DNA of 64,000 nt from Ignavibacteria bacterium (GTDB taxonomy: Bacteria; Bacteroidota; Ignavibacteria; OLB7): the NCBI GenBank assembly GCA_020635205.1, contig JACKAE010000003.1:248001-312000 (forward strand), in the 5' to 3' direction. The position numbers and the translations under genes are program-made. Each line of letters opens with the position of its first letter. The first letter of the stretch is position 1. Positions 20,573 through 30,270 of this stretch are shown piece by piece. The notes beneath the pieces are model-generated. The model did no database searches. It was given only the letters and a program-made list of their open reading frames with translations, and was not told the DNA's origin.

Positions 20573-23500
20573 TTATTGGGTAAAGAGTCTGAAGCCACCA
20601 ACGACTATCGAGAACTTCTTCACGGTCTCTGCTCCGTCAGGAGTGACAATGCGTGCAACAAGCAACTGTGTCTGCACCTGACGATTTCCCTTCGAGACAA
20701 GATCCCAGGCATTAACGGCAACACGTCCGTCAACGTTCTGCGAAGCGTCGTGCTCGATTGTTTGAACTAAATCACCTGCGGCAGTATAGATTTCAATCGT
20801 GCACTGCTCAGGCAGACGTGTAAAGTAGATCTTCTTATCCCCTGTGGTATTCTGACCAAGATGGTCAATCAAATACGGATTAGGAACGACTCGTACTGCA
20901 TCGAGCAGATCATCTGTAAACTCTCCTGGACCTGGTGTTGGATCTGGAATCGCAACCAGAACTTTCGCCCCTGGCTCCGGCAAACCAACCGCACCACCAG
21001 TAAAGTGGACAACGAACTGGTCTCCAGACTCAAAGTCCGTTGACGGAGGATTATCTGGCACAAGCTGATCGCGACGGGTTCTGTCACGGATCTGTAGTCC
21101 TGAGTTCGTCGATCCCATACCAGAGAAGTCCACTACAATCGAAGCACCGTTAACAATTAGGTTGTGTACAAACCGAACATCTGTTGTTGTTCCGTCACTA
21201 ATGTTCGCGGTGTACTCCCCAACATAATAACGGTTCGGTGTGCCAATCGGTGAAACGGATGGCGTCCGAGCGGTATTGGTTCGGTAGCTCAACAGATCGC
21301 GACGCTGAGCTGGAGTTGCTCCACTGATTGAGGTCCAATCATATGCAAGCATGGCAAACTCACCCAGATCAACAAGGCGAATAACAGCCTCTTCGTTACG
21401 AAGCACTGTTGACGCAGCCGTATCGAGTCGAAGTCCAATATCACCGTCAGGTGGGAACTCGTAGTTATACTTTACTTCCTCCTCCAACTGTTCTCCATTC
21501 GTAGTGAAGACATCATAGGAGAAGGAATTGATGTTCCGAACAACAGGTACGATGTATCGTACACCATTGACAGTGTAAGTCTTCCCATCTTTTTCCCACA
21601 CCAAGTTCTCAGTTCCTCCATCAACAAAGGTCACTTCGATCTTAGGTTGACCAATACTTGGGGTCGACCGGTTCAGGTTGATACTGTTCTGATCTTGACC
21701 GTATACCACACTTCCATTAATTAGAGTAGTATTCGGTGTGCCCCCTCCAGGTCCATCAACGACATCAAATGGATTGAAGTTGTTTTTGAACTCTCGATCT
21801 CCATTGCTATTGACAATAACGTGGCCGAGGATCGAAGAGTCACGGTTCGGCCACATTGTTGAGTCAGAGAAGTAACGTCCAAAACGAAGCGAGTCACCGA
21901 ACTGTTGTCCGGCCCAGTCGAACGATACACCGATCGTCGACTTCGTTACGCCGTTTGTACTGAAAAGGAACTGTCCCGGCTCAGTCACAAATGTATTTCT
22001 GTATTCAGCTACAATGTGGCGAAGATCCGTGTAGAGCGAATCAACCACTGTTGTGTCAGCCCCGTCCGACGTCGTAGTATCTCTGTTGAAGTAGACAAAG
22101 CGTGATGCCAACGTTGAGTCAAGATTGAAGAATCGGAACGTGCTGAACCCACCCGATGGATTTGCCGAGGAGAGTTGGCTAAACGCCCGGTCGGAAAAGA
22201 CTGGTCGCGCAAAATCTCCACGAACTAAAGGAATCGCAAATCTGTTCAGCTCACCTAACTTCTTGCTTCTGACAACAACCTCGTTTGTGTACCAGCGAGG
22301 ACTGAAGAAGCGGTTGTCGATATTCGGTCTGTTCGGATCATAATCCCAGAGCTTATAAGGAAGGAACTCGAACTCAAGGGTATCTCCACCGAAGATCTGT
22401 CCAAGGCGCTCTTGATCGTAGACAATAACGCGGAAGTTACTAATACCTCCAAGACCACTCTGAGAAATCACTTCCGGTGTAATTGGCAACCCGGCAGGCG
22501 GAGCCTCAGGAGTTGCACGCACCTCATTGATACCTGCAATACCGGTGTTTGTCTTTGGTGGTGTGTTGTCTTCGGTACTACCACCATCGAATGCAAGTAC
22601 TTTATAATAGTAGTCGATGTTGTTAATCAGTTTCTCATTTGCTGTCAGGTCAACCTCGTTTGCATCAACCCGACCATCACCATTGTCGTCGCCGACATCA
22701 ATAAAGGTTCTGCCGTTCGTGACGCTATCCATAATCTCAGCAATCGCATCGCGAACGATATCACGAATTGCCTTGTTTGAGAACTGGTCGCCCCAACTTC
22801 CATCATTCCACCAATGCCCGGAAAGATCATTGAAAATTGTTGAGTCGTTGTTCTCATCGTCAAACGGATCAAATGATAGACCGTAGAGAGTATCCAAACA
22901 GCCATTGCGACGGACGATAACCGTATCTGCCAGTCCTCCTTGTCGCTTGATCGTATCGAAGCAGTCAATCTGCACAACTGCCAATGCTGTTGGTGGATTG
23001 ATTCCTGTAAGAGCATTTGTATCTGCAAGCATTGGAAGCCTCCACCACGGTCCGAGTGCTTGCAAGTTTCTCGAGCGTGCGGCAACAACTCGACTGATTC
23101 CACTCGGAATAGTAGGAAGCCGGATAATGCCGATTGTCTTATACCCGATGTTGAAACCAACAACCGAGTCATATTGGTTAATGTCTGAACCAGCCGCTTT
23201 GCGAGCACGTTGAATAATGTATCCAGCAAAGTCTACACCTTTCTCTACGAAGTCAAGACTTCTCTCAGACTTCTCGTCCCAACGAAGCTCTACGCCATTG
23301 TCGAGTGGACGCCAGCTAACATTTGCTGGATCTGGTGGACGTGGTGCAAGGAAGTTCTCATCGTAAACTTTTTGAGCGAAGAGATCGAGCGTAATCAAGC
23401 TGTCCATGTCCTCCCACTCGCCGTTCGGCGCATTGCTCTTCGCCGGAGCAATCATGACTCCGACAACGATGCGGGCAGTATCTCCTGGATTCATGTTGAA

Positions 23501-24805
23501 TGGTCCAGTCGACTGCAAGAAGCGCTTGTCTCCTCCACCATTGTCACCATCACGAGTTGGTTCCGCCATAAACTGGTAACGTTCTTCAGGTGTTCTTGGA
23601 TCGATATCAATCACCCAATTGCGAAGTGCGTGCAAGCCTAACTGCTCGTCGTTTGTATAGAACTTCTTGTCCTTACGAATAAAGCCCTCTTCTGGATGGC
23701 CAACTGGATAAACGGCCGGGCTTTCAAGGAAGTCCGCCGCCATATATCCGAAGCCTTGATCGCCACTTGTCGTCTCCGACCACTGCACACCAAGATCAAG
23801 AGAATCTTCTGCTGCACTCGGAATCACTGTTCTCATGCGGTCGTTTCCAGCAGCCCCGATGTCAGTGTCAAGTGCCGGAGCCATGTAGCAGTTGTAGAGT
23901 ACGTCGGCAGATTTGTTGACGATGCTGTAGCGAATGAAGATGAAGTTCTGGAACTGCCCAAAGCCCCACGTATAGATTCGCTGGTCAACTTCAATCCCGA
24001 GTGGATATCCATCGCGTGTAGCACGTCCCTTACCAATTTCGTAGAGGGTCAGGTCAGTATCTTTGAAGATCGAGACAATGTCCTCACCCGATACAACGGC
24101 TGGCCCCTTTGGGAAGGTCTTTCGATTGCGCTGCTGAATGTCACTAACGTAACGTCCAACATAACGGTCAACGAGAAAGTCCTCATTAGGATCAGTATCC
24201 CATATTGGCCAGTTCGATCCGCCGTTCTGAATATCTGCTTGGTCGAATGGTTCCCCAGTAAATGGATCGTACTCCGTTGAGAAGTAGATTCGATATTTGT
24301 TGACAGCCTCTGGGCTTCCATCGAGACGTGATGTCTGATATGGTTGCGTAACCTCGCCCGGAGCCATCCAGGAACGGCCAGAGTTTGGGTTGTAGCTGAT
24401 CACGCTCTTCGACTGCAACTCTTTCGGACTATTTGGATCGGCAGGGTCTTTGGGCCACAGTTTTTGTGCTCCGAACCAGATGCCACCGCCGAAGAGATAT
24501 GCTTTTCCAGAACCACGTGGATAAACGCCTCCAGCATTTCCAGCCGCGACATTCAAGAAGATGATGCCGTAGTTTGTGCTGAAGAACTGGATATTCGAGA
24601 CTTTATTCTGGAGACTCTCAAACGTGCCGAGAGGAGTTCTCTGGATCGTTGGTTCTCCCTTTTCCTCTTGCTTCTCCTGATCTCCCTTCTGTTCTTCTTT
24701 CTTCTCATCCTTTGTCTTTGCCGAAACTGAGTCGACAGAGCCAACGATGAGTCCGAAAGCAAGAAGCAGTGCTGGGAAGAAGCGCAGTAGTGTATGTAGA
24801 CTCAT
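20573..24805 (-). CDS. Very large secreted surface protein, function unknown
   Basis: Taken from the ATG at 24805 the product has about 1,410 residues and an orthodox signal peptide (RFFPALLLAFGLIVGSVDSVSA). Earlier in-frame starts up to 24901 would bury it. After a Lys/Glu/Gln-rich charged segment come beta-rich domains with fibronectin-like stretches (PANVSWRPLDNGVELRWDE) and a calcium-loop-like motif DDNGDGRVDANE near residue 705. The C-terminus has VRVVPNPY and a FlgD/sorting-domain-like fold (CTIEIYTAAGDLVQTI...WDLVSKGNRQV). It lies between a TonB-dependent receptor and a PorV-like gene. Similar large proteins recur in Ignavibacteria-type genomes; the role is not known. Confidence 0.85.
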   Translation of the reverse strand: MSLHTLLRFFPALLLAFGLIVGSVDSVSAKTKDEKKEEQKGDQEKQEEKGEPTIQRTPLGTFESLQNKVSNIQFFSTNYGIIFLNVAAGNAGGVYPRGSGKAYLFGGGIWFGAQKLWPKDPADPNSPKELQSKSVISYNPNSGRSWMAPGEVTQPYQTSRLDGSPEAVNKYRIYFSTEYDPFTGEPFDQADIQNGGSNWPIWDTDPNEDFLVDRYVGRYVSDIQQRNRKTFPKGPAVVSGEDIVSIFKDTDLTLYEIGKGRATRDGYPLGIEVDQRIYTWGFGQFQNFIFIRYSIVNKSADVLYNCYMAPALDTDIGAAGNDRMRTVIPSAAEDSLDLGVQWSETTSGDQGFGYMAADFLESPAVYPVGHPEEGFIRKDKKFYTNDEQLGLHALRNWVIDIDPRTPEERYQFMAEPTRDGDNGGGDKRFLQSTGPFNMNPGDTARIVVGVMIAPAKSNAPNGEWEDMDSLITLDLFAQKVYDENFLAPRPPDPANVSWRPLDNGVELRWDEKSERSLDFVEKGVDFAGYIIQRARKAAGSDINQYDSVVGFNIGYKTIGIIRLPTIPSGISRVVAARSRNLQALGPWWRLPMLADTNALTGINPPTALAVVQIDCFDTIKRQGGLADTVIVRRNGCLDTLYGLSFDPFDDENNDSTIFNDLSGHWWNDGSWGDQFSNKAIRDIVRDAIAEIMDSVTNGRTFIDVGDDNGDGRVDANEVDLTANEKLINNIDYYYKVLAFDGGSTEDNTPPKTNTGIAGINEVRATPEAPPAGLPITPEVISQSGLGGISNFRVIVYDQERLGQIFGGDTLEFEFLPYKLWDYDPNRPNIDNRFFSPRWYTNEVVVRSKKLGELNRFAIPLVRGDFARPVFSDRAFSQLSSANPSGGFSTFRFFNLDSTLASRFVYFNRDTTTSDGADTTVVDSLYTDLRHIVAEYRNTFVTEPGQFLFSTNGVTKSTIGVSFDWAGQQFGDSLRFGRYFSDSTMWPNRDSSILGHVIVNSNGDREFKNNFNPFDVVDGPGGGTPNTTLINGSVVYGQDQNSINLNRSTPSIGQPKIEVTFVDGGTENLVWEKDGKTYTVNGVRYIVPVVRNINSFSYDVFTTNGEQLEEEVKYNYEFPPDGDIGLRLDTAASTVLRNEEAVIRLVDLGEFAMLAYDWTSISGATPAQRRDLLSYRTNTARTPSVSPIGTPNRYYVGEYTANISDGTTTDVRFVHNLIVNGASIVVDFSGMGSTNSGLQIRDRTRRDQLVPDNPPSTDFESGDQFVVHFTGGAVGLPEPGAKVLVAIPDPTPGPGEFTDDLLDAVRVVPNPYLIDHLGQNTTGDKKIYFTRLPEQCTIEIYTAAGDLVQTIEHDASQNVDGRVAVNAWDLVSKGNRQVQTQLLVARIVTPDGAETVKKFSIVVGGFRLFTQ

Positions 24806-24940
24806 GATTTCTACGTTTCTATAATGTGAACGATTATTTGTATTCGAAGTCATTATCTGTTTTCGGCCTTCTCGGCGAAAAAGTGGTGTTGCTTCCCGCA
24901 TCTCACGTGAGCCTGCGGGAAGCGACCTCCAATTATTCTA

Positions 24941-27900
24941 TCAGAAGCGAAGCCGTGCGCCGAAGGAGAACGTCCGAGGTTGATCGTAGTTGCCACGGAG
25001 CGACTGAATTGTGGCAACCAAACGCTGGTAACCGGCATACTTCTCAGCCTGGGTAACAACGCCGTCAAGGTTCAAGTCCGCATATGGATTGTAGTACCGT
25101 GTGCCGAAACGATCGAACTGTCCTGTACCGTAGGTCTCTGGACGATTTGGATCTTCTTTATCGAAGTACGGAGTTGCTGGGAACTCACCAATCCCTCTGT
25201 TGAGCGATGTACCATTCTGATCAGGATTCCCTGTCGTGGTATAGTACGAAACCGGACCGGTTGTGTTAAAGACGTTGGAAACCGTTACGTACAGCTCAAG
25301 GTTTGTATTACCGAAAGATTCACCGAAAAGATCCCTCAACAAAATTGTCCGCCCAAGACGTGCCTCAGAATTGAACTGCGATGGATACCGGTTTGCGTTG
25401 AACTCACCGACCTGCTCACCACGTGTGTTCACCCGTGTGTAAGGCCCACCTGTTCCGAATAATGCTGTTAGAGAAATATCTGTGTTCTCAAGCACATGAA
25501 GTCCGCCAAGTGTTGGCCCTTGATCGTTCAGCCAGAAGAAACCAATAGTTCCGTTAAAGCTGTGGGTCTGATCGTAGCTGAGTGGGAATTCCGTTAAAGG
25601 ATTATCCCGCTTCTCACCTGTGTATGGATCTGGTGCTCCAATCAATGTGCCATAGTTCGATGTAGGTGACGAGGCTGTTCCAGCAGCACGCTGAAGCGTA
25701 TAGTTTAAACGTGCCCTTATGTGGTCATTAGGGCTACTTGGTCTCATTTCTAATGTCGCTTCCAACCCACGAACGTTTCCGTACTCCTGCACTGTCTGAA
25801 TCACATATGATGCTGGCACAGCAGGAATATATGTTACGCCCGATTGATTGAAAATATCTCTATAAAAGGCTGAGATGTCAACAAAGAAATTGTCGTTAAT
25901 GCTCGCCTCGTATCCAAGATCATAGATAATAACCTTCTGCGGATCGATGTCAGGATTACCGAAGATCTGATTACCACGAGCTGCAAAGCCATATGCGTTA
26001 TCGTAGAGTATCCGCATTTCGGGCATCTTGAACATCATTGCAAAGTTGACTCGGAAGTTCGAGTTGTCAGTTATCGGATAACTGATGCCAAGGCGTGGGC
26101 TGACTTGCACCTTCATCGAGGCATCGCCGACTGTGTCGAGCGTACTGATTAGCTCTTCAGCATTCTGCCGTGTGAGAGGTGGTCCCTGTGTGTTCGGGTT
26201 GAAGAAATCAAACCGGATACCTGGATTAAAGACAATCGAGTTGTAGTGGAAACGAGTCTGTGCCCAAACTGCTCCCTTAAATGGATGGTATGGCTGTGAG
26301 AGGAATTCCCGAAGTCTGCCAGTACTATCCACCGATGCAAAGTATGTTGCATCAAATCCATACACATCGAAGAATGGGTTTGGATCCCAAGGCAAGCTAT
26401 TGTTGTGCCGCCGGAGTGTGTAGTATGCAAAGTCAAACCCTGCACGCAACTGCGTCTTCACTGTCTCTTCTGGGTTAGCAGTGTTGCCGAGATCAAAGTT
26501 TGTCTCGTATGCTCCCTTTAATGAAAGAGTTGACGACTCCCGAATCTCAAGTGAACGAGAGTTTCCGTGGGTCGGGAAGTTCAAGTCGATTGTACCGTAA
26601 GGATTCCGGCTTGCACCTGGAGACTCTCCTCCCTCGAACAGACCTGTTAGAGGGTTGCGGACGAGGTCTTCGTCATTCTGTGGCAATTCATAAATATCAA
26701 TCGCCCCGTTATCTCCTGAAGCAATCTGTCCGGTCTGTGGATCGAATGACTCCAGGTTAACCTCGTCGATCAAGTCTGGAATATCAAACAAATCGAAGAT
26801 GCCGTAGCTCTTTGACTCATCCTTCTTGCCGATAGTGAAGTTGTTGACAACCCACCCCCCCTCTACTTCGAAGTAACTGGTTCCTCCAGTCAATCCTTGC
26901 CAGAACTTTCCGGTGATACGGTTAATCAACGTATTGTCATCTGTAGCCTGAATGTCCCGCTCCATCAGAGCAAAGTTGGTATCGTAGATAACCTGACCAT
27001 TCTCGGCACGGGAAGTGATAGGATTGTCTCGGCGGTAGTAGTTCCCCCACCCAAGATTTTCCGTTGTTGTCATACCAATCTCACCACCCAACTCAAGGTA
27101 GGTAAGCCCTGCAATGTCATAGCGGAGCTTCGCGTTGAAATTCCGCACCTTAATATCGTTTTCAATCTCCCCCAAGTTAAACGGCTCTAAAGCATACCCC
27201 CACACTTCTTGTGCCTTAACTGTGCGTGCAGCAGCGAACTCCTCCGACATATCATTGACGCCATAACCACCATTACGTGCAATCGGATTATAACGGCCGG
27301 AGAGATAGAACCGCAAAGCGTTGTTCCCCGTACCATTTTTGATCCCCGGAATATATCCACCGAAACCAAACTCAAAAATTTGGCTTCCGCTTGACTGCAA
27401 CTGATAGCCTGGAAGTGTAGTGTCACGGTCAGTACCAGCAATTTTTACTGTGATTGGGCTGCTGGAACCGTAGAGGAATGGAAGGCCTGTATTATAGGAG
27501 AGAATTCCCTCATATTTGTTGTTCTGTCCGTTCCTCGTCACAATGTTGATCGCACCTGAAAGAACGTCTCCATACTCAGCCTCAAAGCCTGATGCAAGAA
27601 TCTGCGCCCGCTCCACAGCTACCTGCGCAACGTCAGGAAAAAGGCCAAGTCCACCTGGACCGGCTCCACCTGAGACAGGGTCTGTGATTTCGAAACCATC
27701 ACGACGAATAGAGGCTTCGTTACCACGCCCCCCACGGATATTGAATCCTCCATCTCTGGTCTTCACCGTTGCCTCACGAGCAATGGCTCCGAACGTTGTG
27801 CGAGGATTGCCACCGAGAAGGTCTTCAGTACTTAACTCGCTTATTCTACCCGTTGTGGTTGCATCCACTCTCTTGATTCGGTTACCTGTGATTGTCACTC

Positions 27901-28231
27901 CCTGACCAATGACCTCACCACTTTTGAACTGGAAGTTCAGTGTGGTTGTAACACCAACAGAGATACTGGCAGTCTCGATAAGAGGATCGGGACTTGTAAG
28001 TGATGTGACTTTAATCTCGAACGTACCGGCATTCAGGCCAGCAATCAGATATTTACCGTCAGCATCGGTCGAACCACCGCGACTTGTCCCAAGAACTAAA
28101 ACCGTTGCTCCAGGAATTGGTTCTCCATTTTCATCGAGAACCGTTCCCGCAAGCGTCCCGGTTGTTTGGGCTTGCAGTATAATTGGGACTGCAATAAAAA
28201 GACCGGCAAGACATAGCAGTAGGCGTTTCAT
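24941..28231 (-). CDS. TonB-dependent receptor with N-terminal carboxypeptidase-regulatory-like domain
   Basis: Outer-membrane active transporter or surface-complex partner. The 1,096 residues comprise a signal peptide (LLLCLAGLFIAVPIILQAQ), a regulatory-like beta domain (about 24-110, GTVLDENGEPIPGATVLVLG), a plug domain with FNIRGGRGNEASIRRDGFEI and VERAQILASGFEAEYGDVLSG, and a 22-strand barrel ending in FSFGARLRF with terminal Phe. An EF-hand-like loop DLNLDGVVTQAE sits at residues 1052-1063, an unusual place just before the last strands. GAAGGGG lies seven bases before the ATG. It heads the receptor-secreted protein-PorV cassette; the substrate is unknown. Confidence 0.92.
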   Translation of the reverse strand: MKRLLLCLAGLFIAVPIILQAQTTGTLAGTVLDENGEPIPGATVLVLGTSRGGSTDADGKYLIAGLNAGTFEIKVTSLTSPDPLIETASISVGVTTTLNFQFKSGEVIGQGVTITGNRIKRVDATTTGRISELSTEDLLGGNPRTTFGAIAREATVKTRDGGFNIRGGRGNEASIRRDGFEITDPVSGGAGPGGLGLFPDVAQVAVERAQILASGFEAEYGDVLSGAINIVTRNGQNNKYEGILSYNTGLPFLYGSSSPITVKIAGTDRDTTLPGYQLQSSGSQIFEFGFGGYIPGIKNGTGNNALRFYLSGRYNPIARNGGYGVNDMSEEFAAARTVKAQEVWGYALEPFNLGEIENDIKVRNFNAKLRYDIAGLTYLELGGEIGMTTTENLGWGNYYRRDNPITSRAENGQVIYDTNFALMERDIQATDDNTLINRITGKFWQGLTGGTSYFEVEGGWVVNNFTIGKKDESKSYGIFDLFDIPDLIDEVNLESFDPQTGQIASGDNGAIDIYELPQNDEDLVRNPLTGLFEGGESPGASRNPYGTIDLNFPTHGNSRSLEIRESSTLSLKGAYETNFDLGNTANPEETVKTQLRAGFDFAYYTLRRHNNSLPWDPNPFFDVYGFDATYFASVDSTGRLREFLSQPYHPFKGAVWAQTRFHYNSIVFNPGIRFDFFNPNTQGPPLTRQNAEELISTLDTVGDASMKVQVSPRLGISYPITDNSNFRVNFAMMFKMPEMRILYDNAYGFAARGNQIFGNPDIDPQKVIIYDLGYEASINDNFFVDISAFYRDIFNQSGVTYIPAVPASYVIQTVQEYGNVRGLEATLEMRPSSPNDHIRARLNYTLQRAAGTASSPTSNYGTLIGAPDPYTGEKRDNPLTEFPLSYDQTHSFNGTIGFFWLNDQGPTLGGLHVLENTDISLTALFGTGGPYTRVNTRGEQVGEFNANRYPSQFNSEARLGRTILLRDLFGESFGNTNLELYVTVSNVFNTTGPVSYYTTTGNPDQNGTSLNRGIGEFPATPYFDKEDPNRPETYGTGQFDRFGTRYYNPYADLNLDGVVTQAEKYAGYQRLVATIQSLRGNYDQPRTFSFGARLRF

Positions 28232-28632
28232 GCATCTACCCCTTCTTTATCGTGAAGTTTGATTGATATATGGTTTATAATAACCGTAGTCAGAACTGTG
28301 TTTTCCGCGATTCGATGAGTGATTGCTCGAGTCTCATACATCTGTGGCAGGTAGATTTTCATCTTTATCCGAAGAGCATTACCATTTCGCAACGCCGAAT
28401 ATAGCCTCCTCTCAGATACCCTCAAAATGGGATGAAACTTCCTTTTGTCAGGATGGGTCATCGAATTACCCCCAACCTACACGGAACCATCTGCAAATGT
28501 TACTCGTCTAAAGTTGATTCCACTCCTACGTAACTGGTGAAAAGGTGAAGGTACAGCACGGAAGTGCGTACAAACAAACCGAGTGAATATAACCGAGAGG
28601 GAAGCCAAGGTTACGCAAATCAGATAGGGGCA
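28232..28632. other. Intergenic region upstream of the TonB receptor gene, no gene seen
   Basis: About 400 bases separate serA from the TonB receptor gene. It should hold the receptor promoter: a TATTATAA stretch lies around 28270-28280 on the minus strand, but it does not match the TAnnTTTG element. No riboswitch or repeat is recognised. A small GGCATT/AATGCC stem covers the serA stop codon. Confidence 0.4.
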
Positions 28633-30216
28633 TTAAAGAAAAAATGCCATTCCGTGCTCCACCTGCTCAATCGCCTCCAGTTTGGCAATCCCCTCCTCAG
28701 ACAATGCCGTGTCAAGTCGCACAAGAGTAATGGCCTCTTCCCCTTCACTCTTACGTCCTAACGATAAATCTGCAATGTTCACTCCTTCTTCTCCAAGCAC
28801 AGCTGAAATCGCTGCAAGTGTTCCCGGCCTATCTTGGTGGCGTATAAGCAGGAGGGCTCCTTCGGGCCGAATATCAAACCAATAGTTGTCAACCATCACA
28901 AGACGAGGTTCGGCGTTTCCAAAAAGGGTAACAGCAAGGTCAAGCTGGCTTCTTTCTGATTTGACTTCGGCGCCAAGGAGGAAGTGGTATCGTTCATCTC
29001 TCCCCTCTCCAGTGGCAGTAACAACAACGTTCGAACGCTCTGCCAGAATAGGTGCATTGATTGCGTTGACTCGTGATTCCTCTCCCTCGAAAATTCCAAC
29101 AAGCATCGAGGCGCAAATGCCGTTCAGCATTAGCGCACTATTTTCTTCAAATAGATGAAGATTAATGGTAAGGTCACGAGAGCCAATCAGTGCTCGAATT
29201 ACTTTTCCTAAACTGACTGCTGCCTTCGCGTAGGGTACAAACTGGCTCTGGAGTGCCCCATCTAAATCTTCAGCATTCACAAGCCCTACTCCTTCACCAC
29301 CTTTCAACAATGCCGCAATCTGTCGAGCAATTGCAAACGCCACCCGCTCTTGAGCTTCGTCAGTAGAGGCCGCGATGTGGGGTGTTGAAACAACGTTTGG
29401 ATGTTGAATCAGTTCATTCGGGAACTCCGGCGGTTCTCCCTCAAAAACATCGAACGCAACACCAGCTATTTTCCCTTCATTAAGGGCGTTCAAGATATCT
29501 GCTTCATCGACAATCCCCCCTCGAGCACAGTTGATAATAAAGGAACCGGGCTTCATCTGCGCCAGTCTTTCGGCTCCTATCATTCCACGAGTTTCACTGT
29601 TCAAGGGAAGGTGAAGCGATAGAATATCAGACTGTGCAATGATTGTATCCAGATCGGCCGACTCAAGCCCTACCGACCGGATTGCATCCTCAGCAAGCAT
29701 CGGATCATACCCGAGCAACTTCACCCCGAATGGACGCAAACGTTTCGCTACTTCAGTACCGATACGACCCACGCCAAGAATGCCAACTGTCTTCTCCAAC
29801 AACTCTGTTCCAACAAACGATTTACGATCCCACTTCTCTTCTCGAAGCGATCTGTTGGCGGCCGGTATCTTGCGCAAGAGTGTGAGGATCATTGCCAAGG
29901 TATGTTCGGCAGCAGAGATGGTGTTCCCCCCCGGAGTATTCATCACAAGAATGCCATGCTCGGTTGCTGCCCCTACGTCGATGTTATCCACGCCAGCTCC
30001 AGCCCGACCGATCACCTTCATCCGACTCATCTTCTCGATAAGGGGACGTTTGACCTTTACGGCACTTCGCACAATCATCGCATCAAACTCGCCTATGATC
30101 TCAGCAAGTTCATCATCGCTTTTCCCGAGAGCACGAGTTACCTCGAAGCCTTCGCTTGCAAGAATTTCGTCGCAGCCTTCGTGAACACTGTCGGCAATCA
30201 ACACTCGATAGATCAT
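28633..30216 (-). CDS. serA: D-3-phosphoglycerate dehydrogenase
   Basis: First enzyme of serine biosynthesis; oxidises 3-phosphoglycerate with NAD. From the ATG used here (MIYRVLIADSVHEG) the protein has 527 residues, the long form with an ASB domain and a C-terminal ACT domain. Seen: substrate-domain GRAGAGVDNIDV, Rossmann motif GILGVGRIGTEVAKRL, catalytic Arg region INCARGGIVDE, Glu in VFEGEPPEFP, and His in TPHIAASTDEA. The ACT part starts about residue 450 (GALLLIRHQDRPGTLAAIS), implying possible serine feedback. An upstream start at 30261 lacks family support; purine-rich GAGAGAG precedes the chosen ATG. It is preceded by a matching aminotransferase gene. Confidence 0.95.
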   Translation of the reverse strand: MIYRVLIADSVHEGCDEILASEGFEVTRALGKSDDELAEIIGEFDAMIVRSAVKVKRPLIEKMSRMKVIGRAGAGVDNIDVGAATEHGILVMNTPGGNTISAAEHTLAMILTLLRKIPAANRSLREEKWDRKSFVGTELLEKTVGILGVGRIGTEVAKRLRPFGVKLLGYDPMLAEDAIRSVGLESADLDTIIAQSDILSLHLPLNSETRGMIGAERLAQMKPGSFIINCARGGIVDEADILNALNEGKIAGVAFDVFEGEPPEFPNELIQHPNVVSTPHIAASTDEAQERVAFAIARQIAALLKGGEGVGLVNAEDLDGALQSQFVPYAKAAVSLGKVIRALIGSRDLTINLHLFEENSALMLNGICASMLVGIFEGEESRVNAINAPILAERSNVVVTATGEGRDERYHFLLGAEVKSERSQLDLAVTLFGNAEPRLVMVDNYWFDIRPEGALLLIRHQDRPGTLAAISAVLGEEGVNIADLSLGRKSEGEEAITLVRLDTALSEEGIAKLEAIEQVEHGMAFFL

Positions 30217-30270
30217 TTTTTCTCTCTCTGTTCCTTGATAAATACTGTTGCTACGGATCAACTCGCACCC

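Noticed and set aside
28232..28632. Riboswitch upstream of the TonB receptor gene (for example cobalamin type)
   Set aside because: No conserved riboswitch core could be read by eye in the 400 bases.
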